Below the pieces are notes generated by a model. The model saw only the letters and a program-made list of their open reading frames with translations. It did not search any database and had not been told where the DNA came from. The position numbers were made by a program, and so were the translations under genes. Source: Kordiimonadales bacterium (GTDB lineage Bacteria > Pseudomonadota > Alphaproteobacteria > Sphingomonadales > Kordiimonadaceae). From it: a stretch of DNA of 64,000 bases. The DNA is taken from assembly GCA_002401685.1 (NCBI GenBank), contig NVTU01000007.1:23130-87129 (forward strand). The letters run 5' to 3'. Shown here one piece after another: positions 45,162 to 54,896 of this stretch (its first letter is position 1; each line of letters begins with the position of its first letter).

Positions 45162-47414
45162 TTAGAAGTTGAACTTCGCACCAACGATAAGCGTCTGAGG
45201 CTTACCCGGACGTAGACCATACGGCCGACGAGAAACGACAAACGCCTTGTCGAACAGATTTTGCACTTCACCGAACAGACGGACTTTATCAGCCACCTGG
45301 AAGTGCGCAGCCAAATCAAACACAACGCGGCTACCAACGCGTTGGAACTCATTGATTGCACCCTGGCCAGCAACAGTACGAATATTGCCCGTGTACTGAG
45401 CCGCAAGCGTTATGCTTTTCACATCGTCTTCAACACCGATTGAGAAATACCCCTGATTACGGCTTACGTTAGGGATTTTGTCACCGACCACAACATCACC
45501 GAAGAAGCTGCTATCAAACTGTGAGCGGAACTCTGCATCAGTGAATGTGTAATTTGCGTTGATCGGCATACGGTAGCCGCCAGCAAGATCAAACACCACG
45601 TTACCGGCAAATTCAAATCCAGTGATATTGGCTTCACCGCCATTAAATTGATCACCCGGGTCGCAGTTGCCCTGCCCTGACGAGGCCGTGCAAGTTCCAA
45701 GCAGGTTGGAGTAGTCGTTATAGAAAGCGATAAGCTCGAAGTATGAGTTCTCGGTGCTGTAACGGAGGCCTGCTTCATAATTGATGCTTTCCTCAGGCTT
45801 CACGTCCTGTCTACTGCTTGCCCCTGGAGGGTTAAAGCCTTTGTTGACGCCCGCGATGAACGACAGGTTATCAGTGGCATCATAAACCACACCTAGACCT
45901 GGGAGTGCCACTGTCAGGCTATTTTCTCGTGTGCCTGTAGGGCCTTCAGAGCGGTCGCCGTCAGAGGTTGAATAGTCAAGGCGGCTAAGGTTGATGACCT
46001 CAACCCGCAAGCCCGGTACAAAGCGCCAGCGCCCAGTAGTGATCTCATCTTCAATATAGAAAGCCCATGCATTCGCTTTGGCTTCACGATTAGCCTGGCT
46101 ACCCGGCAAACCAACTGATGTCTGAATCAACGCGCCATTGTCAATGCGGAAGCTCTCTCGGAACTGCAAACGATCTTCTTCGTCCTGATGGAAACGAGCA
46201 GAGAATTCAACATCGTGGTTCACACCGCCGCTTTCGAAGTTCCAGCCAATAACTGTCTGAATGCCTGCAGAGTAATAATTGCGGGCATTGTGACGGTACT
46301 GAACTGCGTCGTCCGGGCTTACACCGTCACCGCGCAAGTTATCGAGGACTGAATTACAGAATGCGTCGCAGTTAGCAGGGTCACCGTAAAGCGCCGTTGG
46401 ACGGAAGCGGCCCTGGCCGAAATCTAGATCATCAAGCTTGAACCAATCACGGAAGAAATCATTATAATAAGCCACTGTCGTAACGTCGACGCTGTCAGAT
46501 ACGGCAATATGGTGCGTTAACTGAAATTGCTTGTGCTCGGTCTGAATATTATCAAGTGCAGACGCAGCGTAACGTCGGTATGGATTAACCGCGAAATCGG
46601 CGTCTGTCAGGCCGGTGTAGGATGCGTTACTATCATTGTTGGTATTACCAACTTTCAGCTCAAGATAATGCTGGTTGCCACCAGTTCCATCAATATTCCA
46701 GCGGAATTTTCCGACATAGTCCTGAATGCTAAAGCCAGTGTCTCCGCCACCGTCTAGCTGAGCAAAACCGTCGCTGGATGCTTGAAATGTTTCAATCAGA
46801 TAGGCGAAATCATCATTTGAGCCACCGATGCCAGCATGAACCGTCAAGGAATCGAAGCTACCAAAGCGTGTATTGATAAAGCCCGCAAAGTCTTCCGTAG
46901 GAATTGGCGTGCTGATCAGGTTAATTGCTCCGCCAGTCGTACGAGGACCAAATTTAATCGCTGCGGAGCCCTTCCGGACTTCAACCGCAGATAGGCGGCC
47001 AGCTACGGGGAAGTAATAGGCCGACGGTGCAGCGTACGGCGCTGGGGCAATAAGGATGCCGTCTTCCATCAAAGTAATATTAGCCGAACGGTCTGTTTCC
47101 GTGCCGCGAATACCAATATTCGGGCGCAGGCCAAGGCCTTCTTCTTCTTCAATATTCACACCTGGCACAAGGCGCAGGATCCGGTTGATGTCCTGATACT
47201 GGAATTTCTCAAGCTCAGCTTTACCGATATAATTAGCGGCTCCAGCGATTTCTTTCACTTTTGCCCGGCTACCAATAACCTGAATGCGTTCTATCGCCTT
47301 TTCAGTTGGCTTTGCTTCCGCGTCAGCGGTGCCTGCGGCATCTGCTGCCGATACAGAAGTTGCGCCCACAAGAAGGGCTGCAACCGCAGCTGAAGTGCTG
47401 TGTCTAAAATTCAT
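45162..47414 (-). CDS. TonB-dependent outer membrane receptor, FecA-like
   Basis: This 750-residue protein has a Sec signal peptide (about residues 1-27), a TonB-box-like stretch RIQVIGSRAK, then the plug domain: INRILRLVPGVNIEEEEGLG, RPNIGIRGTETDRSANITLM, LIAPAPYAAPSAYYFPVAGR and EVRKGSAAIKFGPRTTGGAI. The 22-strand barrel ends PGKPQTLIVGAKFNF with the terminal aromatic. The plug resembles FecA-type siderophore (iron dicitrate) receptors, but substrate cannot be fixed. No FecR/FecI pair is adjacent. The ATG at 47414 was preferred over the TTG one codon before. A candidate Fur site lies 70 bases upstream. Confidence 0.92.
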   Translation of the reverse strand: MNFRHSTSAAVAALLVGATSVSAADAAGTADAEAKPTEKAIERIQVIGSRAKVKEIAGAANYIGKAELEKFQYQDINRILRLVPGVNIEEEEGLGLRPNIGIRGTETDRSANITLMEDGILIAPAPYAAPSAYYFPVAGRLSAVEVRKGSAAIKFGPRTTGGAINLISTPIPTEDFAGFINTRFGSFDSLTVHAGIGGSNDDFAYLIETFQASSDGFAQLDGGGDTGFSIQDYVGKFRWNIDGTGGNQHYLELKVGNTNNDSNASYTGLTDADFAVNPYRRYAASALDNIQTEHKQFQLTHHIAVSDSVDVTTVAYYNDFFRDWFKLDDLDFGQGRFRPTALYGDPANCDAFCNSVLDNLRGDGVSPDDAVQYRHNARNYYSAGIQTVIGWNFESGGVNHDVEFSARFHQDEEDRLQFRESFRIDNGALIQTSVGLPGSQANREAKANAWAFYIEDEITTGRWRFVPGLRVEVINLSRLDYSTSDGDRSEGPTGTRENSLTVALPGLGVVYDATDNLSFIAGVNKGFNPPGASSRQDVKPEESINYEAGLRYSTENSYFELIAFYNDYSNLLGTCTASSGQGNCDPGDQFNGGEANITGFEFAGNVVFDLAGGYRMPINANYTFTDAEFRSQFDSSFFGDVVVGDKIPNVSRNQGYFSIGVEDDVKSITLAAQYTGNIRTVAGQGAINEFQRVGSRVVFDLAAHFQVADKVRLFGEVQNLFDKAFVVSRRPYGLRPGKPQTLIVGAKFNF

Positions 47415-47483
47415 CAAGTACCATCCTGAATATAAGAATTATTATCAAAAACTGACGTCGATGTAACATCCCGCAAATGCTAT

Positions 47484-47498
47484 TGCAAGTCATTCTCA
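47484..47498 (-). promoter_or_regulatory. Candidate Fur box
   Basis: TGCAAGTCATTCTCA fits the 7-1-7 Fur arrangement (TGATAAT-x-ATTATCA) well in its right half and partly in its left. It lies upstream of the FecA-like receptor, where iron-dependent repression would be expected. Confidence 0.45.
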
Positions 47499-47880
47499 AC
47501 ACTTAACTCCAGAAGGTTAATTTATTACTAACTATGTGTTGTTTTCCAGCAGGTTATGCCATTTCTGACGTTAGAATAAGAAGGCCATTACCCATAAAAC
47601 CAGGTCATAAAGTCCTGCAGATTGGGTTTAGTTGATAAGGCCAAGCCTTCTCAAGCAGGCACGCCTACGCGCGCAATTCAGGCATCAATGATACAATCAA
47701 CCTATTGTCACTGGATTTTGGCAAACACCGGACCAGCCTATTCAAGGGCTATGGTGGCAAAACAAAGTGCTGCCGACGACGCGACCTGCAGACTGTTTGC
47801 CTGTAATACTCAAACCCATTTGGATACCAACGCGCATAGTGAACCGGGCTGTATATCGCGCAGGTCTGCCTCAAATAAAT
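47499..47880. other. Intergenic region without a supported gene
   Basis: About 380 bases. The left end should hold the TonB receptor promoter. A plus-strand frame at 47622-47912 begins with TTG and has no ribosome site or recognised motif. The composition is coding-like, so a decayed gene is possible. Confidence 0.4.
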
Positions 47881-47903
47881 GGCTGAGCCTTTACAGCTCA
47901 GCC
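47881..47903 (-). terminator. Hairpin terminator after the S9 peptidase
   Basis: GGCTGAG pairs with CTCAGCC around a 9-base loop, followed on the minus strand by ATTTATTTG. Confidence 0.6.
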
Positions 47904-47949
47904 AATCAATAAAGCTATTTTCTCGATAAGAAGTTAACCAGCAGCACGG

Positions 47950-49998
47950 CTAATCCCCGGCCTTCGGCGCATACTCCTCAAACCACTTTCGTACATAGAG
48001 CTGCGTGCGCATAAAGTTTGAAGGGATACTGCCGGTGCCGTGATATTCGCCGCGCATCGGAATTAATTTAGTAGGTATACCCAAGGCCTTAAGCGCTCCG
48101 TAATATTCCTCAGCTTGTGCAAGAGGCGTGCGCAGGTCACGGTCGCCTGTCATCAGCAGAACCGGCGTTGTTACTTTGGCTACATGCATTATCGGAGAAT
48201 GTTCCAGCCATTTAGTTGGGTCTTCCCAGAACGGTGGGCTAAAGAAATTCGTAGCCCAGCCAGCAACGTCTGTTGTACTGGCCATAGATATCCAGTTCAC
48301 AACAGGGCAGCGTGCAACTGCAGCTGCAAAACGCTGTGTCTGCCCAACAATCCATGTTGTCAAAATTCCGCCGCCAGAACAGCCTTCTACATAAAGGCGA
48401 TCAGTGTCGATATAGCCTTTCTCAATGGCGAAATCGACGCCAGCCATCAGATCACTGTAATCGCGTTCGCCGGGGTAAGCATCCTGAATGGCATTTGCAA
48501 ATGCATCGCCGTACCCAGTTGACCCGCGCGGGTTAGTATAAAGCACCACATACCCGTTTGCGGCGTGCTCCAGCCGACTAAAGCTGAACCCTGCATTATA
48601 CATTGCATGCGGCCCGCCATGGATAGAAAGATAAAGGGGGTACTTTTTAGAAGCATCAAACTTAGGAGGCTTAACAAGCCACCCCTGCACTTTTGTACCC
48701 TCGGTGGATGTATACCAAATTTCCTCTACAGTGCCCAAGTCCACACCTTGAAGAACATCAGCATTCACATCCGTCAGCACTATAAATTTGCTACCAGTCT
48801 TAACGTTAAAACGCACAACATCTGCGGGATCTGTGAAACTGCTAAGCGTCCCGACGGCAGTACCGTTGTCACTGATGTTAGAAAAGCGCAGCACATGCAT
48901 GCCTTTCGTCACATCCCGCATCTTTTCTTTCAGCGACACATGATAAAGATTCACATGCCCGCGACTGTTCATTGAGAAATAAACGCCACGGCCCCTTTTA
49001 TCCCACGTTAGCTGATTTGGACCGTCATTTAGCGCGGTGGCTAGGACACGGCCATTTTTCCCATCAGCATCCATAACCAATAAGTCTGGCGTCGGGGAGG
49101 TTCTATTCCAGGCAGGAATTCCGCTGTAGGCGATCGATTTCCCGTCCGGGGAGAACTTTGGGTTTGCCCAAGTTCCTTTGCCTTCGGTAAGCGCCGATAG
49201 CTCTCCCGTAGCAATGTTGACCGAATACAGTTGGGAGACAAAAAAATCCTTTTCCCAATCATCAGCGGCGTTACCATCAAAGACGATTTGCGTCCCATCT
49301 GGTGACCAATCAAGACTTGGAGCAGATGCGATTGCACCGAGAATTCGGCGTCCGACATTCCAGTCACCTGATGTCAGCTGACGAGGCGTGCCGCCTTCAG
49401 CGGGCACCACATACAGATGATCATTTGTGTTGATATAGCTACCGACCCGATCTTGCCGGTAGTGGTATTTATCAATTACTAACGGATCTGGCGTCCACTT
49501 CGCGCCTTTAGGCCGCGCTGGCAGCTTGATAGTCCAAGCGTTTTTCTGTGGTACACGGGCTACAAAAGCAATCTGCTTTCCGTCCGGCGACCATTTCATA
49601 CTCCGAGACCGCAAATCGCCGTGTGTGACTTGACTGGTCGCGCCCTCTGCATCCATCCAACGCACAAAAATTTGCGGCTGGCCTTCCGCATCTGGCTTAA
49701 CAAAGGCAATCCGTGTCCCGTCTGGCGACCAATTGGCGTTAAAGCCTGACGTCAGTTGCCGGTTCCGGCTGCCGTCGACATTCATAATCCACAAAACAGA
49801 AGCCCTACGGTCCTTCTTTTTATCGATCCTGCCGCGCGTATAAATAATTTGTTTACCGTCAGGGGATATCTGCGGCCCACCCACGGTTTCAAAATCCAAA
49901 AAAGTTTTTAGTTGTAAAGATTTATCTGCCGCATTCAGCGTCGTTGAAATCAACATCGCGATGGCTGCAGCAATGAACGTGCGCCCAATTACACTCAT
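47950..49998 (-). CDS. Exported S9-family serine peptidase (acylaminoacyl/dipeptidyl type)
   Basis: This 682-residue protein has a Sec signal peptide (MSVIGRTFIAAAIAMLISTT). An N-terminal beta-propeller contains PD40-type repeats (GPQISPDGKQIIYTRG, NANWSPDGTRIAFVKP, SMKWSPDGKQIAFVAR, PKFSPDGKSIAYSG). The C-terminal alpha/beta hydrolase has Ser541 in EGCSGGGILT, an Asp in LMTGDRDLRTP and a His near 653 in GEYHGTG. It probably degrades peptides in the periplasm. The start at 49998 was chosen for the signal peptide and AGGGAGG five bases upstream; an earlier frame adds 20 residues. Confidence 0.92.
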   Translation of the reverse strand: MSVIGRTFIAAAIAMLISTTLNAADKSLQLKTFLDFETVGGPQISPDGKQIIYTRGRIDKKKDRRASVLWIMNVDGSRNRQLTSGFNANWSPDGTRIAFVKPDAEGQPQIFVRWMDAEGATSQVTHGDLRSRSMKWSPDGKQIAFVARVPQKNAWTIKLPARPKGAKWTPDPLVIDKYHYRQDRVGSYINTNDHLYVVPAEGGTPRQLTSGDWNVGRRILGAIASAPSLDWSPDGTQIVFDGNAADDWEKDFFVSQLYSVNIATGELSALTEGKGTWANPKFSPDGKSIAYSGIPAWNRTSPTPDLLVMDADGKNGRVLATALNDGPNQLTWDKRGRGVYFSMNSRGHVNLYHVSLKEKMRDVTKGMHVLRFSNISDNGTAVGTLSSFTDPADVVRFNVKTGSKFIVLTDVNADVLQGVDLGTVEEIWYTSTEGTKVQGWLVKPPKFDASKKYPLYLSIHGGPHAMYNAGFSFSRLEHAANGYVVLYTNPRGSTGYGDAFANAIQDAYPGERDYSDLMAGVDFAIEKGYIDTDRLYVEGCSGGGILTTWIVGQTQRFAAAVARCPVVNWISMASTTDVAGWATNFFSPPFWEDPTKWLEHSPIMHVAKVTTPVLLMTGDRDLRTPLAQAEEYYGALKALGIPTKLIPMRGEYHGTGSIPSNFMRTQLYVRKWFEEYAPKAGD

Positions 49999-50101
49999 TT
50001 TACCCTCCCTATGATCCTGCAGAGCATTAAACCCAGAACCTAAGGATTTGTCACGCATTCAATTACATAGGGAAAATTAAACAGATGGGAAGCCAACGGG
50101 C

Positions 50102-50581
50102 TTAGGCGTGATCTTTCATCAGGCGAGCCTTTTGCCTGCTCCAATCGCGCAGCTTTTCAGTTTCGCGCTTATCATGCAGCTTTTTGCCCTTGCCAATACC
50201 GATCAATATTTTGGCCCGGCCTTTATCATTAAAATAGAGCTTTAATGGCACAAGCGTCATGCCGCCGCGCTGAACCTTGCCGCCCAAACGATTAATTTCG
50301 CGCTTATGCATCAATAACTTACGTGGCCGTCTAGGTTGGTGATTATACCGGTTACCATGCGAAAACTCAGGGATATGCGCGTTTACCAACCACAGTTCAC
50401 CGTCTTTTTCTTCGGCGTAGCTTTCGCGGATATTAGATTCCCCTGCCCGTAGTGACTTGATCTCTGTTCCGGTCAGCATAATGCCCGCCTCATATTCCTC
50501 TTCGATGAAATATAAGTGACGGGCCTTTCTATTATCGGCCACCGCACGGGATGGGTTGAGGTCTTTTTTCTTCTTTGCCAT
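50102..50581 (-). CDS. smpB: SsrA-binding protein
   Basis: This 159-residue protein binds tmRNA in trans-translation. Recognised by [49 protein letters not shown]-like [20 protein letters not shown] and the basic C-terminal tail [20 protein letters not shown]. It starts 4 bases after dapA, so the two are co-transcribed. The tmRNA gene itself is not in the window. Confidence 0.98.
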   Translation of the reverse strand: MAKKKKDLNPSRAVADNRKARHLYFIEEEYEAGIMLTGTEIKSLRAGESNIRESYAEEKDGELWLVNAHIPEFSHGNRYNHQPRRPRKLLMHKREINRLGGKVQRGGMTLVPLKLYFNDKGRAKILIGIGKGKKLHDKRETEKLRDWSRQKARLMKDHA

Positions 50582-50585
50582 AGCT

Positions 50586-51476
50586 TTAATTAAAATTCAC
50601 TGGCTCAAGCTCAAGTGTCTCAATGATGGAGCGAAGCGTCGCCCTAGTATGCTCACTTGCAGCTTCAATTGGCAATCGCACATGCTCATGACAAATCCCA
50701 AGAAGTGAACCAGCATACTTCGCAGGTGCAGGACTTGGTTCCATAAACATCGCACGGTGCAGCGGTAGCAGTTTATCTTGAAGGGTCAGTGCTGTCGCAT
50801 AATCCCCCGCCAACAGCGCCTCCTGCACTTGGCTAACCAGCTTAGGAGCAACATTTGCGGAAACACTGATACAGCCGACCCCGCCCATTGCATTAAAGCC
50901 GTGCGCGGTCGCGTCTTCACCAGAAAGCTGAATAAAGTCGGGCCCCATGGCAGCGCGTTGGCTGGCGCATCTATCCAGATCGCCGGTCGCATCCTTTAGG
51001 CCGACAATCCGCGGCAACTCAAACAACTTCGCCATTGTTTCCACGCTCATATCAACAACAGAACGACCAGGAATATTATAGATGATGATAGGTAGGTCAG
51101 ACGCGTCGTGAATGGCTTTAAAATGCGCGTATAAGCCAGACTGGCTAGGCTTATTGTAATAGGGCGTCACGATCAGCGCGCCGTCAGCGCCCGCTTTTTC
51201 CACATACTGAATAAGCTCAACAGCTTCAGATGTGTTATTTGAGCCAGCGCCTGCGATAACCGGCACGCGGCCATCAGCCGCTTCAATACACAATTTTACG
51301 ACTAGCTTATGCTCATCATGACTAAGGGTTGGGCTTTCACCCGTTGTTCCCACCGGCACTAGTCCGTGTGAGCCCTGTTTTATCTGCCAGTCCACCAACT
51401 TTTGAAAACCATCAGTATCAACGGTATCCTCAGGGGTGAACGGAGTAATTAGAGCTGGGATGGAACCCTTAAACAT
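50586..51476 (-). CDS. dapA: 4-hydroxy-tetrahydrodipicolinate synthase
   Basis: This 296-residue TIM-barrel enzyme condenses pyruvate with aspartate semialdehyde in lysine and peptidoglycan precursor synthesis. Recognised by [40 protein letters not shown], the catalytic Tyr in [14 protein letters not shown], and the Schiff-base Lys in [15 protein letters not shown]. The ATG at 51476 was chosen because GAGG lies 8 bases before it and the family starts there; a longer frame adds nine residues. Operon dapA-smpB. Confidence 0.97.
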   Translation of the reverse strand: MFKGSIPALITPFTPEDTVDTDGFQKLVDWQIKQGSHGLVPVGTTGESPTLSHDEHKLVVKLCIEAADGRVPVIAGAGSNNTSEAVELIQYVEKAGADGALIVTPYYNKPSQSGLYAHFKAIHDASDLPIIIYNIPGRSVVDMSVETMAKLFELPRIVGLKDATGDLDRCASQRAAMGPDFIQLSGEDATAHGFNAMGGVGCISVSANVAPKLVSQVQEALLAGDYATALTLQDKLLPLHRAMFMEPSPAPAKYAGSLLGICHEHVRLPIEAASEHTRATLRSIIETLELEPVNFN

Positions 51477-51628
51477 TTTTAGCGCCTCAAGTGTTAAATT
51501 CAAATTTGGCGCACCCTAACGCCCGCCCTATAAAAGGGCAAGCGTCGGTATGGTTTGTTTATGTCACAAAAAAGCTACCGTTAACCTTTATCGAGCTTTT
51601 AAGACAAAGGCCACGGGTTTGCTGTAAC

Positions 51629-52195
51629 CTAGCGCTGCTTGCGCATGCGTCTGTGACCACCTCTGGCACCACGACCGCGGTGCGATTTCGCTGCGACTGC
51701 CTCTTCACTTGTGACCGTGCCGTCACCGTTCGCATCGGCGCGCTTGAACATATGTGTTGGCTTTTTGGCAAACTCGACAAGAGATACTTTCTCATCACCA
51801 TCTTTATCAAGGCGCGCAATGAAGCTTATCCGCGTTGGCTTACGCCTATGCATCATCTTCCTTTTCTTGCCGCGCAGTGCTTCATCATCTTGAGAATGGT
51901 TTTCACGCATCTTGCGCTTGTTTTCTCTCATGTCTTTTTTGATGTGCCGCATAGGCAAGACACTGGACATATCCTCTGGTAATTCTGAAAGCTCGATGAA
52001 GCCGTCACCGTTCTTATCTAGACCAGCAAATCGCTTACCAATGGCGGCCGTCATTTCAGCGTGTGTCACTGTACCATCACCGTTCGCATCAGCCTTTTTG
52101 AAGTGGTCCATTTTTTCTGCATCGTCTGCAGCAGTTACCCCAACTGTCGCAAACACGATCATTGAGGCCGCAGCTATCAATTTATTACTTCGCAT
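51629..52195 (-). CDS. Exported EF-hand protein
   Basis: This 188-residue protein has a Sec signal peptide (residues 1-23) and four EF-hand loops: DANGDGTVTHAE (about 37-48), DKNGDGFIELSE, DKDGDEKVSLVE and DANGDGTVTSEE. The linker between loops 2 and 3 and the C terminus are rich in Lys and Arg (RGRGARGGHRRMRKQR). It probably binds calcium in the periplasm; no catalytic part is present. Dedicated transport or partner genes are not adjacent. Confidence 0.9.
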   Translation of the reverse strand: MRSNKLIAAASMIVFATVGVTAADDAEKMDHFKKADANGDGTVTHAEMTAAIGKRFAGLDKNGDGFIELSELPEDMSSVLPMRHIKKDMRENKRKMRENHSQDDEALRGKKRKMMHRRKPTRISFIARLDKDGDEKVSLVEFAKKPTHMFKRADANGDGTVTSEEAVAAKSHRGRGARGGHRRMRKQR

Positions 52196-52511
52196 TTTTC
52201 TTCCTGTCGTTTTTACTTTTGTTAATCGTCTCCCTAGTTACGTAATGTTGTCACGTTACCCTTCGCCAAAACAAATGAAGCATTTGCGCGGGCTACTGCC
52301 GCAATTTTGCAATGAGGGTAGAAACATACTGTTAGGGGCCTTTTAACGTTCCGCTGCGATAATCCAGTTAGGCACCGAGTAGACCGAACAATACCGTTAG
52401 CTGCGCTTAACCTGAGCGTACGGCAGAAATACGTGTTCTTTCTTTGACTTAGCCATTATTAAATTTGAAAAATGCAGGGATATCGCATAGCCTGCTTTTC
52501 TATACTTATAG
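52196..52511. other. Intergenic region without a recognised feature
   Basis: About 315 bases between the divergent EF-hand and GGDEF genes. It should carry promoters for both. No RNA gene or clear palindrome was seen. Confidence 0.4.
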
Positions 52512-53654
52512 TTGGCACAAAACCTAGGCGTTTATATTTTGGAGAAAGCAGAAACAATTCAGCTCTTTACGTTTATAGGAGCTTTTGCTTTATTAATACT
52601 TTACCCAATGCCGGATTATGCCGCCAGTTTCGTGGGTCTCGTCATTCTAGGTCTATATCTGAAAGCCCTTTTTCAATCGAAGCCTTCGCTGGATTCAAAC
52701 CAGTTCCTCCTCAATACTGAAAACCTTTCAGATGCTTTCCTGTTAACTAGTTTGGACGGAAAAGTTCGTTTCCTGAATGCTGCGTGCCGCAACCTGTTCC
52801 CCGACCATGAGAATGCCAGCACCATCGCCCAACTATTTGATGACTGGCATGGGGAGCTTACCGACCGTAGTCAGGCAGATGAAATACTCGAAACCATTAA
52901 TGGGGCCCCGCAAATGCAGTTCACGGAAACGCTGAACTTTAAAGACGGCCGCGTTTTTGAACGCTCAACGCGCGCCATCGAAAACGGAGGGGCCAGAACA
53001 TGGATTCTACGGGACATCAGCTATCTGGAAACAGCTGGCCGCGATAGTGAAATGCATTCCACTCTCCTGGAAGCAGACGCTGCCCGCACCGCAGAACTTG
53101 CCGAACAGCTATATCACGCTAAAGACGCGCTTGAGGCCAAACAGGCGGAGCTTACCAAGCTGGCGAATACAGATTCGTTAACCGGCCTCTTGAACCGGCG
53201 GCGCTTCACAGCCCTTGGCGAGCAAGCCATTGAAAACACGCCCACTGATAACATTTGGGTAATAATGTTGGATATCGACCACTTTAAACGCATCAACGAT
53301 ACCTACGGTCATGCGGCGGGCGATACTGCTATACGGGATTTCGCGGACATTATAAGAAACCGCGTTGGCACAGACGGTTTTATTGGCCGCATGGGTGGTG
53401 AAGAATTCGCAGCTATTCTTGAAAACTATGAAATGAACAGCGCCATAAAAATGGCCGAGGAAATTCGCCAAGAAACAGCAGCGCATATAACGGTCCACGA
53501 GAGTGAGAAATTTCGTTTCACAGCCAGCCTTGGCGTAGCCCAGTGGCACAAAGGCGAAATCACTATCGAAGCCGCGCTTGATCGTTCTGACCAAGCCCTC
53601 TATAGCGCTAAAGCATATGGTAGGAACCGCGTGGTCGGGTATGAAACGACTTAG
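52512..53654 (+). CDS. Membrane diguanylate cyclase with PAS-like domain
   Basis: This 380-residue protein has two short membrane segments (about 18-34 and 37-53). A PAS-like domain follows (SDAFLLTSLDGKVRFLNAAC to near 170), then a coiled coil (AELAEQLYHAKDALEAKQAE) and a GGDEF domain (about 220-380). Catalytic parts DIDHFKRINDTYGHAAGD and GRMGGEEFAAIL are intact, so c-di-GMP synthesis is expected. No RxxD inhibitory site was identified with confidence. The start is a TTG without a good ribosome site; another TTG at 52539 is possible, so the first residues are uncertain. Confidence 0.85.
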   Translation: MAQNLGVYILEKAETIQLFTFIGAFALLILYPMPDYAASFVGLVILGLYLKALFQSKPSLDSNQFLLNTENLSDAFLLTSLDGKVRFLNAACRNLFPDHENASTIAQLFDDWHGELTDRSQADEILETINGAPQMQFTETLNFKDGRVFERSTRAIENGGARTWILRDISYLETAGRDSEMHSTLLEADAARTAELAEQLYHAKDALEAKQAELTKLANTDSLTGLLNRRRFTALGEQAIENTPTDNIWVIMLDIDHFKRINDTYGHAAGDTAIRDFADIIRNRVGTDGFIGRMGGEEFAAILENYEMNSAIKMAEEIRQETAAHITVHESEKFRFTASLGVAQWHKGEITIEAALDRSDQALYSAKAYGRNRVVGYETT

Positions 53655-53666
53655 ATTTCGCCAATA

Positions 53667-54194
53667 ATGATATCCTGCTTTTCCCTAAAAACTTGGCCCA
53701 CACTCCTCATAGCTGTGGCGATGATTGTAAGCTACGCGCCGCGAGCGTCGTCACATCCCGTTTACACGTCTCTTACGACCATAGAATGGAATTCTGCTGA
53801 CAATTCCTTAGAAATCATTTTGGAGATACAGGCGCACGAACTTGCTGATGCCTTGCAGAAAACTACCGGGACTACCCTTCAAGGGAAGCGACGTAAATCG
53901 CCAACAGACCGATCCGGTCCGATTTCCAACTTAATTGACAAAAATATTGGCCTGAAAATAGCAGGAACACTCGTTAGTCCAGTATTTATTGGCAGCGAAA
54001 CGGTGGGTTCTAATGTTTTTGTCTATTTGGAAGCAGACTGGCCAGTCGCGCCGTCCTCCATCACATTTTTAAATACACTTTTTCTTGATACTCAGCGTGG
54101 TCAGATAAATTCAGTTATTGTTAAAGTTGGCGGAAAAAGGCAAGCCGCCGAAGTAACTAAAACCACAGGCGCTATAACCTTCGTGTTCGACTAA
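53667..54194 (+). CDS. Exported DUF6702-like protein
   Basis: This 175-residue protein has a signal peptide (cut probably after RASS, about residue 29), then HPVYTSLTTIEWNSADNSLE and IILEIQAHELADALQKTTGT. This HPxYxSxTxIxxN start followed by strands is the pattern of DUF6702 proteins, exported proteins of unknown function often found near metalloproteases and TonB receptors. It follows the GGDEF gene by 12 bases, and may be co-transcribed with it. Confidence 0.65.
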   Translation: MISCFSLKTWPTLLIAVAMIVSYAPRASSHPVYTSLTTIEWNSADNSLEIILEIQAHELADALQKTTGTTLQGKRRKSPTDRSGPISNLIDKNIGLKIAGTLVSPVFIGSETVGSNVFVYLEADWPVAPSSITFLNTLFLDTQRGQINSVIVKVGGKRQAAEVTKTTGAITFVFD

Positions 54195-54305
54195 CTATCT
54201 TTGCTTGCCTCCTCACAGACACAAAGCTACTGTAACTGTCATCAAGTCATTGCAGCAGCACCATACACTGCGGCTATAAATCCAACGCTGACCACCGAGT
54301 AGTTT

Positions 54306-54677
54306 ATGCGACTAAATTCGAAAACCGTTCCTGTTCTTTTGTTGATTTCCCTATCCGCTACAACAGCAGTGTTGGCTCAGGACGCGCCGAAGCAACCGCC
54401 ACAATCCGCCCAGGAACAACGTCTCATGCAAATGGCTAGACAAAGCGGCACGATCGCCGGCGGGGCTGAGTTTTGCCGGCTAGACAGCGATGACATAGAT
54501 GCTTTTATTAGCCGGACTTATGCTCAAATAGCAGTAAGGTCTCGTGACAACTTCCAAAAAATTCTGGCCCGTCTTGAGTTCAAGAATTTAAAAGTAGCAG
54601 CCAGCGGCAAGGAACCAGAAGGCGGCTGTAATAAACTGACTGCCCAATTCAAAGACATCTTGAATAAAATCGGCTAG
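54306..54677 (+). CDS. Exported protein of unknown function
   Basis: This 123-residue protein has a Sec signal peptide (residues 1-25, ending AVLAQ). It continues with a Gln/Pro-rich linker and a helical domain with two cysteines (GGAEFCRLDSDDIDAFISRT and GGCNKLTAQFKDIL), which might form a disulphide. No family recognised. It is separated by 110 bases from the DUF6702-like gene. Confidence 0.6.
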   Translation: MRLNSKTVPVLLLISLSATTAVLAQDAPKQPPQSAQEQRLMQMARQSGTIAGGAEFCRLDSDDIDAFISRTYAQIAVRSRDNFQKILARLEFKNLKVAASGKEPEGGCNKLTAQFKDILNKIG

Positions 54678-54896
54678 TCAGCCGCGACCCTGTTTCACAC
54701 CCTTCACGATCACAATGCGATGAACCGTTCTATCCGAGGGTTAGGCTGTAACAATTTGTATTGACTATTTTCTGCCACAATTGAAAACTCCCCTTAGTTC
54801 GATCCGCCAGTTACGGAGAGAAAGCGAGATCAGTGTATGTTCCAGACCAACTGGATACGAACACTCGTAGAAGCCAACAAAATAGGGAGAACCACG

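Noticed and set aside
47622-47912. Plus-strand 96-codon frame between receptor and S9 peptidase
   Set aside because: TTG start without a ribosome site, no recognised family, and it overlaps the hairpin terminator. A decayed gene cannot be excluded.
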